Below, piece by piece: positions 1 to 8,510 of a DNA stretch of 64,000 nucleotides (positions are counted from its first letter, which is position 1; the number at the start of each line of letters is the position of its first letter). Both the position numbers and the translations under genes were made by a program. The notes beneath the pieces are model-generated. The model ran no database searches, was not told the origin of the DNA, and worked only from the letters and a program-made list of their open reading frames with translations. Origin of the DNA: Pseudosporangium ferrugineum (GTDB lineage Bacteria > Actinomycetota > Actinomycetes > Mycobacteriales > Micromonosporaceae); contig NZ_PVZG01000001.1 of assembly GCF_003002065.1 (NCBI RefSeq), positions 248,001 to 312,000 on the forward strand, given 5' to 3'.

Positions 1-1
1 G

Positions 2-1231
2 GTCGCCGTCCCCGCCGCCAAGTTCCTCGGGTACGCCGGCCTGACCCTGATCGCCGGCCCGGCCCTGTTCCTCGCCCTGCTGTGGCCCCGGCGGCTGTCC
101 CGGCGGGGCCCGATCGCGCTGGTCCGCGCCGGCCTGATCGGCACCGCCGCGGCGACCCTGGCCGCGCTGTGGACCCAGGCCCCGGCCAGCAGCGGGGCAC
201 CCCTGTGGGACGTGTCGGTGACCGAGCTGGCGGACGTGCTCGCCAGCCCGTACGGGGTAGCGCTGCTGGCCCGGCTCGCGGTGCTGGCCACCGTCGCCGC
301 CCTGCTGCCTCCGGTGCTGCACGGCCACGGCGGCCGGTGGCGGGGCCCGGCGCTGCTCGTCCTCGCCGCCGGCGGCCTGACGACGTGGCCGCTGACCGGG
401 CACGCCACCGAGTCGCCGCTCGCCCCGGCGATCATCACGGCCGACGTCGTGCACCTCGCCGCGATGGCCGGCTGGCTCGGCGGGCTGGTGACCCTGTCGG
501 TGTTCCTGCTGCGCCGCGCGCACCCGCGGGTGCTCGGCCGGATCCTGCCGGCCTGGTCCCGCTGGGCGACCCTGGCCGTGGTGTGGCTGGCCGGCGCGGG
601 AGTCGTCCAGGCGGTGGTCCAGCTGGGTTCGGTCGGCGCGCTCTGGGGCACCGGGTACGGCCGGCTGCTGCTGGGCAAGGTCACGATCCTGGCGGCGGTG
701 CTGGCGGTCGCGGCGGCGGCGCGCGGCTTCGTGCTGCGCTCGCGGGTCACCACCGCTGGGACCGCGCCGCTGCGGCGTACGGTCGGCATCGAGGTCCTGG
801 GCACCGTGGTGGTGCTGGGGCTGAGCGCGGTGCTGGTGCAGACCGACCCGGGCCGCACCGAGACGGCGGAACGGGACAGCTCCGGGCCGGGCGTGTCCCA
901 GACGCTCACCTCCGAGCTGTTCTCGTTGCAGTACTCCGTCTATCCGGTGGAGCTCGGCGAGAACAACACGGTGCACGGGTTCACGTACACGCCGGAGGGC
1001 AAGCCGCTGGCGGCCGAGGAGTGGACCGTCACCACCCGGCTGCGCGGGCGGGATCTCGAGCCGTTCACCCAGCCGATGCTGCCGCTGCACCCGCGCAACG
1101 ACGCCATGGGCGCGCTGACCTTCCCGCTGCCGGGCACGTACGACCTGACGTTCACGGTCCGCACCACGGACATCGACCAGGCGACGGTCCGGACGACGAT
1201 CACGGTGCCGAAGGTTCCGGAGCGTCCCTGA
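2..1231 (+). CDS. CopD-family copper resistance membrane protein (5' partial)
   Basis: The reading frame is open from the left edge, so the true start lies outside the window; about 409 residues are visible. They form a series of hydrophobic helices with the spacing of the CopD domain (residues such as AGWLGGLVTLSVFLL), followed after about residue 300 by a non-membrane beta-rich tail containing LQYSVYPVELGENN and YDLTFTVRTT, like the YtkA/CopC-type extracellular domain found at the end of actinobacterial CopC-CopD fusions. By family it would act in the cytoplasmic membrane in copper handling. The N-terminal CopC part, if present, would be upstream of the window. An in-frame ATG-free start such as the GTG near 212 would delete several helices and is unlikely. 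Confidence 0.8.
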   Translation, partial: VAVPAAKFLGYAGLTLIAGPALFLALLWPRRLSRRGPIALVRAGLIGTAAATLAALWTQAPASSGAPLWDVSVTELADVLASPYGVALLARLAVLATVAALLPPVLHGHGGRWRGPALLVLAAGGLTTWPLTGHATESPLAPAIITADVVHLAAMAGWLGGLVTLSVFLLRRAHPRVLGRILPAWSRWATLAVVWLAGAGVVQAVVQLGSVGALWGTGYGRLLLGKVTILAAVLAVAAAARGFVLRSRVTTAGTAPLRRTVGIEVLGTVVVLGLSAVLVQTDPGRTETAERDSSGPGVSQTLTSELFSLQYSVYPVELGENNTVHGFTYTPEGKPLAAEEWTVTTRLRGRDLEPFTQPMLPLHPRNDAMGALTFPLPGTYDLTFTVRTTDIDQATVRTTITVPKVPERP

Positions 1232-1272
1232 GTGGGCAGAGGAAGGTCTCCGTCGATCCCAGGAGGCCGGCC

Positions 1273-1611
1273 GTGCACGTTTCCGTCATCGGCAACCCGG
1301 ACGACACCGTCGTGGTGACCGTCCGCGGCAACCTGGACCTGGCCACCGCGCCCGTCCTGCGGACGACCCTCGACCAGGTGCTCGACCGGCCGCACCCGCG
1401 GGTCGTCGTCGACGTGTCCGGGGTCGGCTTCTGCGACCCGGCCGGGCTCGGCGAGATCGTCTCCGGCCACCGGCGCGCGGCCGGCTCCGGGGGCTGGGTG
1501 CGGCTGGCCGCCCCCGGCGACTGGCTGCCCGGCCTGCTGCGCACGGCCGGCCCGATGCCCGCCCTCGGCATCTTCCCGACCGTCGCGGACGCGCTCGCGG
1601 CCGGCTTGTAA
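1273..1611 (+). CDS. STAS-domain protein, anti-sigma factor antagonist-like, lacking the phosphorylatable serine
   Basis: 112 residues from a GTG start preceded by a perfect AGGAGG at 1261-1266 (6-nt spacing), which decides the start; the same frame extends far upstream but that part is only a shadow of the copper gene. The fold signature is VVVTVRGNLDLATAPVL followed by VVVDVSGVGFCDPAGLG, typical of SpoIIAA/RsbV-like STAS domains that bind anti-sigma kinases. In phosphorylatable members the motif after the aspartate is S-S-G-L. Here it is P56-A57-G58-L59, so the acceptor serine is alanine. It may be a constitutive antagonist or a non-sigma STAS scaffold. No partner kinase or sigma gene is adjacent. 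Confidence 0.85.
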   Translation: MHVSVIGNPDDTVVVTVRGNLDLATAPVLRTTLDQVLDRPHPRVVVDVSGVGFCDPAGLGEIVSGHRRAAGSGGWVRLAAPGDWLPGLLRTAGPMPALGIFPTVADALAAGL

Positions 1612-1620
1612 GGTCGCGGC

Positions 1621-2406
1621 GTGCTCATCCTGCTGCCGCCGTCCGAGGGCAAGACCGCGCCGGCCGCCGGTGACCCGGTGGACCCCGCCGCGCTCTGGCT
1701 GCCCCGCCTCGCCGCCGCCCGCAAGCGGGTGCTCGGCCGCCTCGCCACGCTGAGCCGGCGCCGCAGCGCCCGCGCCGTCGCCGAGTCGCTGGAGATCCTC
1801 GGCCTCAGCACCGGGCAGCGCGGCGAGCTCGACCGCAACGCCGCCCTGGCCACCGCGCCGGCGGCGCCCGCGGCCGAGGTCTACACCGGCGTGCTGTACG
1901 AGGCGCTGGACGTCGCCACCCTCGCCCCGGACGCGCGCGCCTGGGTCGACGAGCGCGCTGTCGTCTTCTCGGGGTTGTGGGGCGTCGTGCGGCTCACCGA
2001 CCGCATCCCGGCGTACCGCTGCTCGGCCGGGGTGACGCTGCCCGGGATCGGCGGGCTGACGCCGTACTGGAGGACCGCCCTGACCCGGGCGATGCCGGCC
2101 GGTGGCCCGGTGCTCGACCTGCGCTCGGGGGCCTACGCGGCGATGTGGGCGCCGGGGGCGGAGGCCGTGGCGCTGCGGGTGCTGCACGAGCGGATCGTCG
2201 GCGGGGAGCCGCGCCGTTCGGTGGTGAGCCACTTCAACAAGGCCACCAAGGGGCGCCTGGTGCGGGCCCTGGCCGTCGCGGGCGTGACCCCGGGCTCGGC
2301 GGACGAGCTGCTCGGCGCGCTGCGTGACCTCAAGTTCACCGTCGAGGAGCGGCCCGTCGCGGCGGGCCGCCCCCGTCAGGCGGACGTGGTGGTACGCGAG
2401 CTGTAA
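1621..2406 (+). CDS. yaaA: YaaA family peroxide stress protein
   Basis: 261 residues from GTG 1621, nine bases after the STAS gene. The N terminus MLILLPPSEGKT and the later segments VFSGLWGVVRLTDRIPAYR and VVSHFNKATKGRLVRAL are hallmarks of the YaaA/DUF328 family. E. coli YaaA lowers intracellular free iron during hydrogen peroxide stress and binds DNA. Length matches the family (about 250-260). It probably shares a transcript with the STAS gene because the gap is tiny. It ends three bases from the end of the convergent FKBP gene, leaving no room for a conventional terminator. Confidence 0.9.
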   Translation: MLILLPPSEGKTAPAAGDPVDPAALWLPRLAAARKRVLGRLATLSRRRSARAVAESLEILGLSTGQRGELDRNAALATAPAAPAAEVYTGVLYEALDVATLAPDARAWVDERAVVFSGLWGVVRLTDRIPAYRCSAGVTLPGIGGLTPYWRTALTRAMPAGGPVLDLRSGAYAAMWAPGAEAVALRVLHERIVGGEPRRSVVSHFNKATKGRLVRALAVAGVTPGSADELLGALRDLKFTVEERPVAAGRPRQADVVVREL

Positions 2407-2409
2407 CCG

Positions 2410-3009
2410 CTACTGCGCGGCCAGCACGTCGACGACGAACCGCAGGTCGCCCGCGGGACGGCCGCCGGTGGCGTTCTCGCCGTACGCGAGGTCGGCGGGG
2501 ATGTCGAGCTGCACCCGGCTGCCCACCGGCACGCCGACGAGGCCCTGGTCCCAGCCCTTGATCAGCTGTCCGACGCCGACCGGGAACTCGGCGGGCTGCC
2601 CGCGGTCCCACGACGAGTCGAACTGCTTTCCGTCCTTGTACGTCACCCCGACGTAGTTCGCCTGGATCGTCTGGCCGGCCGTCAGCTTCGGCCCCTTGCC
2701 CGCGACCAGCGACTTGACGGTCAGCTTCCTGACGTCGCCCTTGCCCGCCCGCACGACCGGCTTCTCCTTCAGCGCCGGGTCGAGGGGCGTCTGCGGCGCC
2801 GGCGCGCTCGGGGCGGCGGGCTCGCTGGGGACCGGGGCCGGCTCGGTCGCGGCGGCGGGCGGCGCGGCGGCCGGCTCCGGCTTGTCGTCGTCCGACACCT
2901 GGATGCCGACGAAGACCGCCACGAGCACGGCGATCACGGCAACTCCGGCGAGCGCGCCCGTGAGCGCCTGGCCGCGACGCTTGCCGGCGGTCTTGTCCTG
3001 GACACTCAT
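2410..3009 (-). CDS. Membrane-anchored FKBP-type peptidyl-prolyl cis-trans isomerase
   Basis: 199 residues. The start is ATG 3009 because an AGGAGA lies ten bases upstream; an in-frame extension to 3057 exists but lacks such a site. A basic N terminus (KTAGKRRGQ) is followed by one hydrophobic helix (about residues 17-38), then a Pro/Ala-rich linker and a C-terminal FKBP domain with YVGVTYKDGKQFDSSWDRG, LIKGWDQGLVGVPVGSR and IPADLAYGE. It would catalyse prolyl isomerisation during folding outside the membrane. The linker suggests the catalytic domain is held away from the bilayer. It converges on yaaA. Confidence 0.9.
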   Translation of the reverse strand: MSVQDKTAGKRRGQALTGALAGVAVIAVLVAVFVGIQVSDDDKPEPAAAPPAAATEPAPVPSEPAAPSAPAPQTPLDPALKEKPVVRAGKGDVRKLTVKSLVAGKGPKLTAGQTIQANYVGVTYKDGKQFDSSWDRGQPAEFPVGVGQLIKGWDQGLVGVPVGSRVQLDIPADLAYGENATGGRPAGDLRFVVDVLAAQ

Positions 3010-3324
3010 CTGTACTGCTTCTCCTGTCGGATGGGACACGCGGGAAACTTCGGACACCGTACTCGTCCGGGCCCGTCCGGGCGGACCGCACCTCCGCCGA
3101 ACCGCCGACCCGGGTGATCAATCGAACGGCTGGTTACTCATTTCGCTCTTCTCCGTCACTCACGCAAGGTGAGACCGTGTACCTCCCCACCGCACCACGG
3201 CGGCCGCTCACCGCCGGCGCAGCACCCGAGCCAGAGACTGAGCACAGCGCCACTACCAGGGACAACCCGCCCGGCCCGGCTCCGGCGTCCGGCGGTGCGC
3301 CCGCGAACGACCGGGGAGGGTCGG

Positions 3325-4335
3325 TTGCCGGACGACGACCGTACGACTGGTCGCCAGCCACAGCCCGGGGAGCATGCGTCCGACGCCGGGCGTCGCCGAC
3401 CCTACCCGGCCGCGTACCCGCGCGGCGGCTACGGATACCGCACCACGGGCCGCCGGGGCGCGGCCGTGCCGCCCGAGCTGCTCGAGGCCCGGCCGCGGCA
3501 GTTCAACGAGTTCCTCCTGCCCGCCGCCGTCATCCTGGCCGGCGTCCTCATCGTGGTCGCCTTCGGCCTGGTCATCAGCCGCGCCGTCCGCGACGACGAC
3601 ACCTCGGCCATCCCGCCGGTGCAGCCGCCGGCGCTCGGCGACGTGCCGCTGAACCCGCCCGACCAGTTCCCGATCCCGCTGCCCAGCGCGTCCGGCAGCC
3701 CGTCCGCGCCGCCCTCCGCCACGGCCTCGGCCACGCCGAGCCGCACCACGAGCAAGCCGCCGCCGCGCAGGACGCAGCCGCCGCAGTTCGCCGGCTCGGT
3801 GACGGTCGCCCGCACCGGCATCCCCGGGCAGGTGGACCTCTCCGGTGAAGGCTCCCGCGACTGGGTGCACTGGGGTCAGCAGAGCACCTTCTCGCTGGAA
3901 CGCAAGGACGGCGTGTTCGCGATCCTCGAGGGTGCGCCGACCGCTCCCCGGTTCCGGCACGGCTTCAGCCCGCAGCGCTTCGCCTGGCGCGGCGGCTCCC
4001 CGGTGGCCTCCTCCGACGGCACCCCGACGGGCATCCGCACCTGCGGCGACGGCAACGGCTTCACGCTGTCCGCCCCGGCGAGCACCTCGGCGCGCACCCT
4101 GAAGCTCTACGTGGGCGCGCTCGGCGGGCGCGGCAAGCTGACCGCGAAGCTCTCCACCGGCGGCCCGACGGCCACCGGCAGCTTCGAGAACCGGGGCAAC
4201 AACCTGGCCACGGTTGCGTTCGTCGTCACCTACCGGGCGCCGAGGAACGGCAAGATCAACCTCAGCTGGGTCACCGACGACTCGTTCAGTTCGGACTGCG
4301 GCGGGGTCGCCCTCGAGGCGGCGACGCTGCGCTGA
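3325..4335 (+). CDS. Single-pass membrane protein with secreted beta-rich domain, function unknown
   Basis: 336 residues from TTG 3325, chosen because GGAGG (3315-3319) lies five bases upstream; the frame is open further upstream. The cytoplasmic part is short and arginine/tyrosine rich (YPRGGYGYRTTGRRG). A single transmembrane helix follows at about residues 63-86, then a Ser/Pro/Thr-rich linker (about 100-150), then a roughly 180-residue domain with VARTGIPGQVDLSGEGSRDWVHWG, RTLKLYVGALGG and INLSWVTDDSFSSDCGGVALEAATL. The last part resembles a jelly-roll carbohydrate-binding-like fold often seen in secreted actinobacterial proteins, but I cannot name the family with certainty. It could be a cell-surface sensor or carbohydrate binder. 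Confidence 0.7.
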   Translation: MPDDDRTTGRQPQPGEHASDAGRRRPYPAAYPRGGYGYRTTGRRGAAVPPELLEARPRQFNEFLLPAAVILAGVLIVVAFGLVISRAVRDDDTSAIPPVQPPALGDVPLNPPDQFPIPLPSASGSPSAPPSATASATPSRTTSKPPPRRTQPPQFAGSVTVARTGIPGQVDLSGEGSRDWVHWGQQSTFSLERKDGVFAILEGAPTAPRFRHGFSPQRFAWRGGSPVASSDGTPTGIRTCGDGNGFTLSAPASTSARTLKLYVGALGGRGKLTAKLSTGGPTATGSFENRGNNLATVAFVVTYRAPRNGKINLSWVTDDSFSSDCGGVALEAATLR

Positions 4336-4373
4336 GCCTTCGCGGGGGCAAGGCTCACGGTAAGGGGGAATCG

Positions 4374-6920
4374 TTGTTCGCCACGTGGGGTGCGTGGGTG
4401 GCCCGGTTCCGCTGGGCGGTGCTCGCTGTCGCGGTCATCGCCGTCACGGCGGCCGGCGTCTGGGGCATGGGCGTGTTCGGCCAGCTCTCCGAGGGCGGCT
4501 ACACCGACCCGGGCAGCGAGTCCAGCCGGGCCGCCGAGGTGGTCCGCGAGGCGCTCGGCCCGCAGGGCGGCGACGTCGTCGCGATCTACCGGCCCGGGCA
4601 GGGGTCGATCGACGACCCGGCGCTGGGCAGGCGCATCGAGGCGCGGCTGGCCGCGCTGCCCAAGTCGTCCGTCACGGCGGTCGCCGGTTACTGGCCGGGC
4701 CGGGCCGGGCAGTTCGCGGCGGCCGACCGCCGGAGCGCGGTGGCCGTCCTGACCCTGGCCGGCGAGGACGAGGGCGAGAAGCTCGAGGCGTTCCGGGAGA
4801 TCGGCGACAAGCTCAGCGTCGCCGGGGCCACGGTGCAGCTCGCGGGCGGAGCCCCGCTCGGTGACGCGTCCGCCGCCCGGTCGACCGAGGATCTCGCCTT
4901 CGCCGAGGCCGTGTCCCTGCCGATCGTGCTGATCCTGCTGCTGTTCATCTTCGGCTCGCTCGTCGCGGCGTCGCTACCGGTGCTGGTCGGCGGGTGCGCG
5001 GTGCTCGGGTCGCTGGGGGTGTTGCACGCGGTCGCGTACACCCACGACGTCAACTCGTTCGCGGTCAACGTGGCCAGCCTGCTCGGGCTCGGCATGGCGA
5101 TCGACTACGGGCTGTTCATGGTGGGGCGGTTCCGGGAGGAGCAGAGCTTCGGGCGTACGCCGGCCCAGGCCGTGGCCCGGACGGTCGCGACCGCCGGGCG
5201 CACCGTGGTGTTCTCCGCGACGCTGCTGATGATCGCCCTGGCCGGCCTGCTGCTCTTCCCCCAGGGGTTCCTCAAGTCGCTCGCCTACGGCGGTCTCGCC
5301 GCCGTGGCGCTCGCCGCGCTGCTGTCGCTCACCCTGCTGCCCGCGCTGCTGGCCGTCCTGGGTCACCGCGTCGACAAGCTTCCGGTACGCCTCCCCCGCC
5401 GCCGCGGGAGCCGCCCGCCGGGCACGGGCTGGGCCACCCTCGCCGACGTCGTGCTGCGCCGCCCGGTGCTGGTGGCCCTGCCGATCCTCGCGGGGCTGGT
5501 CGTGCTGGCCGCCCCGATCCGCGGCGTGCAGTTCGGCGAGAACGACGAACGGGTGCTGCCCGCCGCCGAACCGGCCCGCCAGGCGGTCGAGGCGCTCAAA
5601 CGCGACTTCCCGGCCCTGAGCAGCGCCGGCGTCCTCGTCGTGCTGCGCGGCCCCGGGGCGGGCGACGGCTCCTTCGCGCAGGCGGTGCACCAGGTGCCCG
5701 GCGTCGCGACGGTCACCCCGGCGGGCAGGGGCGGCGGCGTCGTCACGTACACGGCGACGCTCGCGGGCACGGACCCGTTCAGCCCGGCGGCGCGCACGGC
5801 GGTCGACCGGATCCGCGCCCTGCCTCCCCCGCCCGGCGCCGAGCTGCTGGTCGGCGGCGCGACGGCCCGCAACGTGGACAGCCTCGCCGCCACCGCCGAT
5901 CGCCTGCCGCTGATGGTGAGCCTGCTGGTCGGCGCGACGCTGCTGCTGATGTTCCTCGCGTTCGGCTCGGTGCTGCTGCCGGTCAAGGCCGTGGTGATGA
6001 GCGCGCTGAGCCTCAGCGCCACCTTCGGCATCCTCGTCTGGATCTTCCAGGACGGCCACGGCGCGGACCTGCTCCGGATCACCCCGGCCCCGCTCGAGGT
6101 CGGCATCGTGGTGCTGATGGCGGCGGTCGTCTTCGGCCTCTCCACGGACTACGAGGTGTTCCTGCTGTCGCGCATGGTCGAGGCCCGCACCCGCGGCGCC
6201 ACCACGGCCGAGGCGGTGACGACCGGCCTGGCCCGCACCGGCCGGGTGATCAGCGCGGCCGCGATCCTGCTCATCGTGGTGACCGGCGCCTTCGCCCTGT
6301 CCTCGGTGACCACCATGCGCTTCGTCGGCGTCGGCATGATCGTCGCCCTGTTCCTGGACGCGACCGTGGTCCGGATGCTGCTGGTGCCGGCGGTGCTGCG
6401 CCTGATGGGCAACGCCGCCTGGTGGGCGCCGGGGCCGCTGCGCCGCCTGCAGGAACGGGCCGGCCTGGCGGAGTACGAGGACGACGAGCTCTTCCCGACC
6501 GTGTCCGTCGGCCGGCACGCCGCTCCCGAACCGGACGCCCAGCCGGCCGCGCGCGAACTGGCCGCCCTGCTCTCGGCCGACCGCGGGCCGGGCGCGGTGG
6601 CGACCTCGGACACCATCGTGTTCGCCGCGTCGCCGCCGGGGACCGCCCCGGAGGCCGCCGGGCCGGTGCCGGGCCCCGCGGCGGCCCCGGCCTGGCCGGA
6701 CCCCGGCGAGCTGCCCGTCGCGGGCTCCGCACCGGGCCCCGGGCAGTCCCGGATCACGCTCGAGGAGCAGGTGCTGCCCGCGCCCGTACGCGCCGCCGGC
6801 CGGCGCCCGGAGAGCCTCTCCGACCTGGGCCCGACCGTGGATCTCGGCAACCGCCGCTCCGGGCCGCCGTCCGACACGGTCGACCTCTCCCGGTACGGCC
6901 CGGCGGCGGAGCAGCCCTGA
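4374..6920 (+). CDS. MMPL/RND family transporter with long disordered C-terminal tail
   Basis: 848 residues from TTG 4374 with GGGGGA just upstream. Two homologous halves each carry a periplasmic loop and six-helix bundle. The diagnostic proton-relay motifs are LGLGMAIDYGLFMVGRFREE in half 1 and VFGLSTDYEVFLLSRMVEAR in half 2. MMPL proteins export lipids or other hydrophobic compounds across the actinobacterial membrane. After the last helix (about residue 660) comes a tail of nearly 190 residues rich in Pro, Ala and Gly and ending RYGPAAEQP, probably disordered and cytoplasmic. It follows the anchored secreted protein by 38 bases and may share its transcript. The substrate cannot be inferred. 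Confidence 0.9.
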   Translation: MFATWGAWVARFRWAVLAVAVIAVTAAGVWGMGVFGQLSEGGYTDPGSESSRAAEVVREALGPQGGDVVAIYRPGQGSIDDPALGRRIEARLAALPKSSVTAVAGYWPGRAGQFAAADRRSAVAVLTLAGEDEGEKLEAFREIGDKLSVAGATVQLAGGAPLGDASAARSTEDLAFAEAVSLPIVLILLLFIFGSLVAASLPVLVGGCAVLGSLGVLHAVAYTHDVNSFAVNVASLLGLGMAIDYGLFMVGRFREEQSFGRTPAQAVARTVATAGRTVVFSATLLMIALAGLLLFPQGFLKSLAYGGLAAVALAALLSLTLLPALLAVLGHRVDKLPVRLPRRRGSRPPGTGWATLADVVLRRPVLVALPILAGLVVLAAPIRGVQFGENDERVLPAAEPARQAVEALKRDFPALSSAGVLVVLRGPGAGDGSFAQAVHQVPGVATVTPAGRGGGVVTYTATLAGTDPFSPAARTAVDRIRALPPPPGAELLVGGATARNVDSLAATADRLPLMVSLLVGATLLLMFLAFGSVLLPVKAVVMSALSLSATFGILVWIFQDGHGADLLRITPAPLEVGIVVLMAAVVFGLSTDYEVFLLSRMVEARTRGATTAEAVTTGLARTGRVISAAAILLIVVTGAFALSSVTTMRFVGVGMIVALFLDATVVRMLLVPAVLRLMGNAAWWAPGPLRRLQERAGLAEYEDDELFPTVSVGRHAAPEPDAQPAARELAALLSADRGPGAVATSDTIVFAASPPGTAPEAAGPVPGPAAAPAWPDPGELPVAGSAPGPGQSRITLEEQVLPAPVRAAGRRPESLSDLGPTVDLGNRRSGPPSDTVDLSRYGPAAEQP

Positions 6921-7022
6921 CCCTCACCGGCGCCTTCCCACCCCCGCCGGGGAGCGGTGCGGGCCGCCGGGTCAGTACAGTGCCCTGCGGAGAGTCAGGG
7001 TGCTACCGGAACGGACACGAGC

Positions 7023-8510
7023 ATGACCGCGACAGTTGACGAGACCGCACCGGCCGTGGCGCCCGGCGCGGGACCGGGCGCCGGGGACGGGATCGATCCG
7101 GACCGGCTCGCCGTCTGCCTCGCCGTCATCGCCGAGGCCGAGGCCCTGGATCCGGAGCACCCCGACGCCGTCGCCGTGCGCCGGGCCACCGCCGGGCTGT
7201 TCAAGGCGGTGAAGGTGCGCCGGCGCAAGGACCGCCGGGAGGCCGTCCTCGCCAACGACCGGGCCGTCACCGCGGCCACCGCGACCGGCGCGCCGACCCG
7301 CATCGACGACGAGACGGCGGGCCTGGCCCTGACCACCGCCACCGCCGGCCGGGTCGCCGGGGTCCTCCAGCAGGCCCGGGGCTGCTACATCTGCAAGCAG
7401 CGCTACACCGAGGTGGACGCGTTCTACCACCAGCTCTGCCCGCGCTGCGCGGCCGAGAACCACGCCCGGCGCGACGCCCGTACCGACCTCACCGGCCGCC
7501 GGGCGCTGCTCACCGGCGGGCGCGCGAAGATCGGCATGTACATCGCGCTGCGGCTGCTGCGCGACGGCGCCCACACCACGATCACCACGCGCTTCCCCCA
7601 CGACGCGGTCCGGCGGTTCGCCGCCATGCCGGACAGCGGCGACTGGCTGCACCGGCTCCGGGTCGTCGGCATCGACCTGCGCGACCCGGCCCAGGTGGTC
7701 GCCCTGGCCGACGCGGTCGCGGCCCGGGGGCCGCTGGACATCCTGATCAACAACGCGGCCCAGACGGTACGCCGCTCGCCGGGCTCCTACGGCGCGCTGG
7801 TGGCCGCGGAGTCGGCGCCGCTGCCCGAGGGCCCGCTTCCCGAGCTCGAGTACCTCGGCGGCCACTCCACCGAGGCCCATCCGCAGGCGCTGACCGGGGC
7901 CGGCGGCGGGCCGATGTTCGCCCCGCACGCGCTGACCGCGCTGGCCCTCACCGGCGGCTCGGCCAGCCCGGAGCGGATCGCCGCGTCGACGGCCGTGGAC
8001 GCCGGCGGGCTCGTGCCCGACCTCGCGCCGACGAACAGCTGGAGTGACCGGGTGCACGAGGTGGATCCGCTGGAGCTGCTGGAGGTGCAGCTCTGCAACG
8101 TCACCGCCCCGTTCATCCTCGTCAGCCGCCTGCGCACGGCGATGACCCGGTCACCCTTCCCGCGCCGCTACGTGGTCAACGTGTCGGCGATGGAGGGCGT
8201 GTTCAATCGCGGCTACAAGGGCGCCGGGCACCCGCACACCAACATGGCGAAGGCCTCGCTGAACATGCTGACGCGCACCAGCGCGGAGGACCTGTTCGCC
8301 GACGGCATCCTGATGACGAGCGTGGACACCGGCTGGATCACCGACGAGCGCCCGCACCCGACGAAGATGCGGCTGGCCGGCGAGGGCTTCCACGCCCCGC
8401 TGGACCTGGTCGACGGCGCCGCCCGCGTCTACGACCCGATCGTGCGCGGCGAGCAGGGCGAGGACCTGTACGGCTGCTTCCTCAAGGACTACGCCCCGAT
8501 CGCATGGTGA
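7023..8510 (+). CDS. SDR-type Rossmann oxidoreductase with N-terminal zinc-ribbon-like module
   Basis: 495 residues from ATG 7023 (an in-frame extension to 6957 exists). The first 115 residues are helical and unassigned. Then come paired cysteines C121-YI-C124 and C139-PR-C142, a plausible zinc ribbon, followed by a Rossmann domain with TGGRAKIG (164-171), DILINNAAQ (239-247), VVNVSAMEG (S388) and N407-MAK410. The nucleotide-loop glycine pattern is altered (AKIG instead of GIG). The usual catalytic Tyr of YxxxK is Thr406, so the chemistry may be absent or different. A long insertion (about 255-345) separates the NNAA motif from the active-site helix. The stop overlaps the next gene's ATG by 7 bases, implying joint expression with the APH-like kinase. 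The substrate is unknown. Confidence 0.8.
   Translation: MTATVDETAPAVAPGAGPGAGDGIDPDRLAVCLAVIAEAEALDPEHPDAVAVRRATAGLFKAVKVRRRKDRREAVLANDRAVTAATATGAPTRIDDETAGLALTTATAGRVAGVLQQARGCYICKQRYTEVDAFYHQLCPRCAAENHARRDARTDLTGRRALLTGGRAKIGMYIALRLLRDGAHTTITTRFPHDAVRRFAAMPDSGDWLHRLRVVGIDLRDPAQVVALADAVAARGPLDILINNAAQTVRRSPGSYGALVAAESAPLPEGPLPELEYLGGHSTEAHPQALTGAGGGPMFAPHALTALALTGGSASPERIAASTAVDAGGLVPDLAPTNSWSDRVHEVDPLELLEVQLCNVTAPFILVSRLRTAMTRSPFPRRYVVNVSAMEGVFNRGYKGAGHPHTNMAKASLNMLTRTSAEDLFADGILMTSVDTGWITDERPHPTKMRLAGEGFHAPLDLVDGAARVYDPIVRGEQGEDLYGCFLKDYAPIAW

Noticed and set aside
82..1272. Plus-strand frame extending the STAS protein upstream to 509 residues
   Set aside because: Arg/Pro/Gly-rich shadow of the copper gene. 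The perfect AGGAGG at 1261 sets the STAS start at GTG 1273.
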